Shown here: positions 58,685 through 64,000 of the stretch, in pieces
Position numbering within the stretch: the stretch's first letter is position 1
How the letters are laid out: each line of letters starts with the position of its first letter
DNA from: Jaltomata sinuosa
Taxonomy: Eukaryota > Streptophyta > Magnoliopsida > Solanales > Solanaceae
Assembly (NCBI GenBank): GCA_003996215.1
Contig: QJPP01000277.1
Span: forward strand, 682,001 to 746,000
Length of the DNA stretch: 64,000 bases
Direction of reading: 5' to 3'
Position numbers and translations under genes: made by a program
Notes under the pieces: model-generated
Told to the model about the DNA's origin: nothing
The model's database searches: none
Seen by the model: the letters and a program-made list of their open reading frames with translations, nothing else

Positions 58685-59335
58685 AGTGTTACGGTTCCTT
58701 GAGTGAACCGGGGATTAACTATTTACTTGATATACATATTGGTTCCTTGAGTGAGCCAGGCATAATTTTTAGTTGATATACATGTTGGTTCCTTGAGTTG
58801 AATCGAGCCTAACTATTTACTTGATATAAATGTTAGTTCCTTGAGTAAACCTGGCTTAATTTTTATTTGATATACATGTTGGTTCCTTCAGTGAACTAGA
58901 CATAAATGTTTACTTAATATACATGTTTGTTCCTTGAGTTGAATCGGGGTTAACTGTTATTTGATATACATGTTGGTTCCTTGAGTTGAACCGGGGTTAA
59001 CTGTTATTTAAGATATATATTTATTCCTTGAGTTTAATCGGGCTTAATTGTTATTCGATTTACATGCTTGTTCCTTGAATGAACCAGGCTTAACTGCTTA
59101 TTTGATATACATATTAGTTCCTTGATTGAACCGGGCTTAACTATTTATTTGATATACATGTTGGTTCCTTGAGTTGAATAGAGCTTAATTGTTATTCTAT
59201 ATTCATGTTGGTTCCTTAAATGAATCGGGCTTAATTGTTTATTTGATATACATATTGGTTCCTTGAGTGAACTAGGATTAACTATTATTTGATATACAAG
59301 TTGGTTCCTTGAGTGAACTGGGCTTAATTGTTTTT
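58685..59335 (+). repeat. 47-bp minisatellite (about 14 copies) in LTR D
   Basis: Unit GTTGGTTCCTTGAGTGAACC followed by GGGCTTAACTGTTATTTGATATACAT. The core GGTTC-cttgagt-GAACC is an inverted repeat that can fold as a hairpin in each unit. Copies differ by up to a few bases; GAACC alternates with GAATC. It lies about 1.0-1.6 kb after the TATA region. Confidence 0.9.
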
Positions 59336-60441
59336 CTTATTGTGTGTTTAATTGCTAAGGGTGGTTTCTTTATATAAATCAGGATGCATGTGAATTGCCA
59401 TTGTTGTTATCTTAGGGATCCTCGAGTGGTCCGAGTTTATTACACGTTACAATGTAACTCTATGTTGTCTATTACTTGTGTAGTTGGGACATGATCTATA
59501 TAATGGTTGTATCATGGTTGTTGACTTAGAGTCTTATTGGGTGTGGTATGTTGACTTGAGCGGATGTCTAGGTTAGTTTGGTAGTGGGGCCGGCAAGGGT
59601 TACATGTTATAAATGTGATATAAAGTTACCTCGAAGTGACGTGTTGTATTCATGACATGGGAATGCTCGACAGTCTAGTGGTCATTGCGCTTTGGGCTGG
59701 GAAGGCGAGGTGTTACCATTTTTTTAATTGTGGAGTATAGACTTAGGTGAATCTAAGGATTCTAGGGTGTCAATGAATGACTGGGTTTGTGGAACAAGGC
59801 TAAATATTCTATAAGTGCCTGAATTAGTGGGATATCAAGGGTAAGGAAAGTTAGGGATTTAATACGTAGAACTCATATGTTATCGTATATTAAGGTCTGA
59901 CATGATAAAGAGGATGGTTTTCTCTTAAATAATGAGACTGGTAATATCTCAGGGTGTTAGGGAATTGTTTAATAAAAGACCTTTGGCTAATAACTCTTAA
60001 GTTGTATGTTTCCCTCTGGATATTTATGTGATGTTTATGTGATTTAATTTGGGTCGATCGATGATTCTTATCAGTACGTGTTGTTTGTACTGATACTATT
60101 CTTTCTTAACTCTGTTGGGGTATATTCTGGTTGCAGGATTAATAGATGCTTCATACTTGACATGATAAAGATCTCCAACAGCTTTTGTTATTGTTTCAAC
60201 AGTAGAAGTTGTGTCTTAGTTGTTGTACTTCTCTTAGTAGCTCTTGTACTTATTTAGATTAGTTCCTTGGGAAAATTCCAGTTGTATTTAAAGGTTTTGT
60301 AACTCGTTGTAATACCTAAAAGCATTTTTTTGGTTTCTTTTGACATCCGCATACCTTTTAATAATGGGTGGTAAGGGTTCTCCTATCTAGGTGAATTAGA
60401 GTAGGTGTTCGCATGATCCATGTAGTTGGGTTGTGATAATT

Positions 60442-60454
60442 TGGTCTCAGAGCC
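60442..60454 (+). other. Primer-binding site after LTR D
   Basis: TGGTCTCAGAGCC, one mismatch to the initiator-Met site TGGTATCAGAGCC, three bases after the LTR. Confidence 0.8.
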
Positions 60455-61169
60455 TAGGTTAGCAGTCTTCAAGTATAAGAGAAAATATCGAACAGTGTCT
60501 TGCGGATTGGTGTGTTGATGTCCACATTTAATCTTAGGGGAGCTATGAGGCATTCTAGGAAATTATTCCACTTCTTTTCTCCTTTCATGTGATCTGTGTG
60601 CTTGCTTGTATGAGTTGATTTCAATTGGTATCTCCCTATACCAATTGGTATCTCAACGAGGTAAATGGATGTCGTTTGACTCTTGCTGAAATGACACAAG
60701 CAAGGGAAGTTAGATTCGGGAAGGTTCCAATTGGTATAAGGCCAAAGAGGCCATGTAAATGCATGGATAATCAGCTAACGATTATCCATGAGGCGAATAA
60801 AGGATAATAAAAAGGGCTTGTTTACTGATGATACTTGAGATTGATGCTTCTATGTGTTAGTATTGCTTGAATGACTGTGAATATGTGAAATGTGATGGTT
60901 TGAGTGACTATGAAATTCATGGTTAGTGAAAGGTCATAACTTTGTTATGTATTGATGGTTAAATTAATAATTTATTATGTAGTTAACTGGGAACTATGTG
61001 CTAAATTTCGAGCATGAACTTATCATTGGTAAAATGGTAAGGGGATAATAATGTTTTATAACTATGGGAAACTCTGGTTTCATGACAGTCGGGATTTGGT
61101 TAAGAACCATGGAAAAAGGGCTATTGTTGCATAATAGCGGGAATTGTTGATATGAAAAGTTTTCTTGAT

Positions 61170-61510
61170 GTGAATCATAATTGGTTTTAAATAATATGAT
61201 GCTAAGTTATAGTTTATGCATTGCTGAGTTCGGCCTTGGGATTATGTTAAAGGTTGTAATAAAATTTTATGTGTTAATATTGAAAACAGGGAAGGGGAAG
61301 GGGGGAATTTTGCAGAAAAATAGTAAATTTATGGGCTGCTGCCGTTGGGGCCACCATAGCGGTACTGACATGATATGGCGATCCCTCTATAGCGGGATTT
61401 TTTCTGCTATAGTGGCATCATCGTAGCAGCGTGTAAGTTTCTATAGTGGGATGGGCGGGGCAGAATACCTGCCCTATTTTCCCTTATATTTCTTTTCATT
61501 CCCGGTTTAT
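61170..61510 (+). repeat. LTR promoter fragment inside the D-E interior (plus strand)
   Basis: CCTCTATAGCGGGA, TTCTGCTATAGTGG, CATCGTAGCAGC, CTATAGTGGGATGGGCGGGG, then CCCTTATATTTCTTTTC. This follows the order of LTR D 57596-57720 (palindromes, TATA, CT-rich leader), so it is a third copy of that promoter. Confidence 0.6.
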
Positions 61511-61539
61511 TTTAATCATCAGTTTGAGCTACGAGCTAC

Positions 61540-62280
61540 TGCATGAATTATAGAAATCGCCTATAGTGGGTTGTATTCTACTACCGCATCATTGCTATGG
61601 GGTAATTTTTCTAATATAGCAAGACAAGGCTACTATAGCAACCTTTATCGTTCCCAATAGCTCAAGAGGTGCAACAATGGAACCTCTTAACATAAAATAC
61701 TATGTTTAACTTTTTGACTTTAGATCAGTGTTTCTAAAGTACCCTAACACTATTTTATACAAATATTTGGGCATTATAACTCCTAAAACACACCCAAAAT
61801 CACCAATTCCAAAACAAGAATAACCCTTCACATTTCCTACAGTTTTGAGCCCATTTTGGCCATGAACTCCGTAATTTTTACACCCAAAATGCTATGGAGG
61901 CATTGTAAATGTAAGGGAACAACCCATGCCTCGAAGATTTGGCCAAATCAACCCTAATTTTGAAATTTTTAAAACAAGCCCACAAACTATTCTATTCGAC
62001 AATTTCAAGCGTAAAACAAGTAAAATTTTGTGTAATGAAGTAAAGGAGCAAAGTTTGTCGATAATTACCTTGTTTCCGACAGTGGGAGCAAATTGATCAA
62101 GGAGGGAAGAGAGTTTCTTGAGTGAATGAGGGAAAACTGGGCGAGAAGCCCACTTTTTATTCCTTTAAGCTGTTGGCTACCGCTATAGCAGCCCTCTTCT
62201 GCTATAGTGATGCCTCTATAGCGGAAATATTCCCACTATAGTGGGATCAAGGTCCTTGTAGAATAGAAAAATTATTTTGT
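61540..62280 (-). repeat. LTR fragment inside the D-E interior (minus strand)
   Basis: Read on the minus strand: CCACTATAGTGGGAATATT, CCGCTATAGAGGC, CTATAGCAGAAGAGGG, GCTATAGCGGTAGCC, then AAAGGAATAAAAAGTGGGC (TATA-like) and a CT-rich leader. CCACTATAGTGG (62233-62244) is a perfect palindrome. Further CTATAG words lie near 61560-61640. Confidence 0.6.
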
Positions 62281-62586
62281 CTATTATGTTTGAAATATTT
62301 TTGTTTCGGTATATTCACGAGGCCCCTAATTACTTGGGTGCTCGGGGAAGTATTGCTCAAGTTAGTCTCATACGACTCAAAGGAAGGAAGATTCCTTGAT
62401 AGAGTGGAGTACTAATGAATTTAGGCTTGAGTTTTATTACACCAAGGTAAATGAAATTCAGTCGTTTGCATAAGTCTGTAATCATGTTGTCGTGGTAAGG
62501 GCATTAAGGTTAAAAATTAAGCTTGTACCATTCTTTCGATAATGGTGATCATTTGTGGGATGAACAATGAGTAAATTGGTATCTGT

Positions 62587-64000
62587 TATAATGACCTATT
62601 ACGTCGTTATTAAAATACACCTCATTATGGGTACGAGTTACTAATAAATTTGGAAATATGATCTCGAATATGTATGGGGTGACACGATAAAAGATTTCAG
62701 AATTTGAAATTTAGGGTTGGGCTGATGTCATCCTGCTATAGTAGGAATTATCTCTCTATAGCAGCATCTCCGTAACGGCCGTCAGGCCACTATAGTAGGA
62801 TGACAGGACCAAAAACCTCAGAACAATTTTATAATTCTCTTTTCTTCTCTTAAGTTGTAAAAAGGATAATGTTTGCTCTAAAAACCTTCCTAGGGTTAAC
62901 TCATGGCCTGGAAGAATTAGAGAGGAGGTCTTTTGCATTAATGGGGTAAAACCCATGGTTTGTCCGCTGATTACATGCCATAATTCACCTTCATGGAGTG
63001 AGAGGCTCGCATTCATGCCTCTGTAGCAGCTGCTTGACATCCAGATAGGTTAGGTTTAATTGAGAAGTTTAGACCTAGGTTAGAAAGCATGAACATGACA
63101 TAGATTGATGGGAGATTTCATGCTTAGGCCTTCGGGCATGATGTTTGAATGGATAAAATAGATGGAAACCCGGGTAATTGGGTGGGAAATTGTTGTTATG
63201 TCATGATATTGAAATCGTTCATGAAAATTATGATTTTATATCATTGTTGTTGTGAATCATTAAACAATGGAGTAGTACCAAAATTCAGGTAGACCAATAT
63301 AAATTCTTATTTGTGAAGGGTGGCTAATGATCTATTGTCGGGGTCTTGACTTGGTTATTGTCTATACTGATTACACTTGACTGAATTATCTATTGTTGGT
63401 TGAAAAGTCTAAATAATATGTGATTTAGGTAAAACTAATTGTTAAGTGTGCAGGGTTGTACTTGATTTCAAGGTTACTGTTATTTATTCTGAATTATTAT
63501 TGAGGTGTAAGCGGAACATATTGACTACACGTAATGAATTGAATAAAACTAAGTAAGAAAGAAAAAAGGAGTGACTGTTTGATATCCTAAGTGTTAATCT
63601 ACTGCAATGGGTTTAATTGGAAGTTTGTTGGCTTTACAAGTGTTATTTTCTATTATTATTGTGGTTGTCATTGTATTGATATCTGTCATTATTGTGAAAT
63701 GTACTAATATTTGGACATCTCCAAAGGATTGGATGATATAAGGTTTACGGACACTTGATGTATGGGATTTGATACATGGGAAAAATATCATCCCCTACTG
63801 GTCATGGATAGTGGGCGACCATAAGACCCTTAGCATGTGTGTACAGGTATTTGGTGAGTGTGACAGTTCCTGGAGTGAACCGATGATTAACTGCTTACTT
63901 GATATACATATTTGTTCCTTGAGTGAACTGGGCTTAACTGTTATTTGATATACATGTTGGTTCCTTAAGTTGAACTGGTCTTAAATTTTTACTTGATATA
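62587..64000 (+). repeat. LTR E, cut by the window end
   Basis: TATAATGACCTATTACG onwards follows LTR D from its first base, including the CTATAG block (62735-62805), the CT-rich leader and the start of the 47-bp minisatellite (from about 63865, three units before the window ends). It would be the 3' LTR if D and E are one element. Confidence 0.8.

Larger units (their letters stand above)
57467..60438 (+). repeat. LTR D (2972 bp), plus strand
   Basis: TGTAACAACCTG at 57467 to GGTTGTGATA at 60438, with the primer site directly after. Contains the CCGCTATAGCGG block (57596-57675), an AT-rich TATA region (CATAAAAATTTTATAA, 57685-57702) and a 47-bp tandem array (58685-59335). Homologous to 62587-64000 but about a fifth of the first 100 bases differ by eye, so the two may not be a pair from one insertion. 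Confidence 0.82.
60439..62586 (+). other. Interior between LTRs D and E, without coding sequence
   Basis: Only 2.15 kb and no gag or pol frame. The first 250 bases match the T3 leader in style (TTGATTTCAATTGGTATCT near 60615-60635, against TTGATTCCAATTGGTATCTG at 31002-31022). The last bases (GGATGAACAATGAGTAAATT) match the T3 end just before its 3' LTR. The middle holds two LTR fragments. Either a large deletion derivative or a non-autonomous element. Confidence 0.6.

Noticed and set aside
58685..59335. Regular repeats with palindromic cores as a possible CRISPR array
   Set aside because: Units are contiguous with no unique spacers, vary between copies and lie inside an LTR of a plant element.
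60625..60807. 60-codon plus-strand frame after the primer site as a new gag
   Set aside because: No capsid or zinc-knuckle motif; the leader of T3 at the same place is noncoding.
63594..63791. 65-codon minus-strand frame
   Set aside because: Lies in LTR E; the homologous part of LTR D has no such frame.

Overview
The window looks like heterochromatic intergenic DNA of a flowering plant, probably a dicot; Solanaceae is my best guess from the look of the LTRs, but nothing here proves it. I find no intact host gene, tRNA, rRNA or CRISPR. Nearly all of the sequence is nested, decayed Ty3/gypsy LTR retrotransposons. Most are chromoviruses of the Tekay/Del type (gag, protease, RT, RNase H, integrase, chromodomain; initiator-Met primer site). 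One is an Athila-type element.

Layout. 1-401 and 11523-12460 are two halves of an old minus-strand Tekay relative (T0). T0 is split by T1 (402-11522, minus strand), which has two LTRs of about 2.97 kb and a perfect 5-bp target duplication. T0 itself sits in the 3' noncoding part of an Athila-like element (12461-19449, minus strand). A plus-strand Tekay element, T3, starts at 19450. Its 5' LTR is split by T2 (21072-30153, minus strand). The T3 body (30853-39895) carries a 3363-bp tandem duplication of gag-to-integrase joined by patchwork DNA. The T3 3' LTR is cut off near 40102.

From 40103 to 53359 lies the gag start and LTR of another minus-strand element (T5). Its LTR is broken into three pieces by a solo LTR (41330-45023) and by T4 (46924-53261). 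T4 has lost most of its 3' LTR and pol but keeps its target duplication. 53360-57466 is AT-rich and may be the LTR and leader of a Tat/Ogre-like element. 57467 to the window end holds two related plus-strand LTRs around a short interior without coding sequence.

The most interesting signal is in the LTRs. Directly upstream of the likely TATA box, each of five LTR families carries a cluster of short palindromic words, and the word differs by family: TCGCGATCGCGA (T1, T4), CGCAATTGCG (solo LTR), CCGCTATAGCGG (LTR D/E), TTCCACG-n3-CGTGGAA (T2) and a TCATGATA hairpin (T3). About 1 kb downstream of the TATA box several families also carry a tandem array of hairpin-forming units (about 45-52 bp). 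This repeated architecture with a changing palindrome is not explained by the normal parts of an LTR element and may be a family-specific cis-regulatory module. All coding regions are broken by stops, frameshifts and lost catalytic residues.
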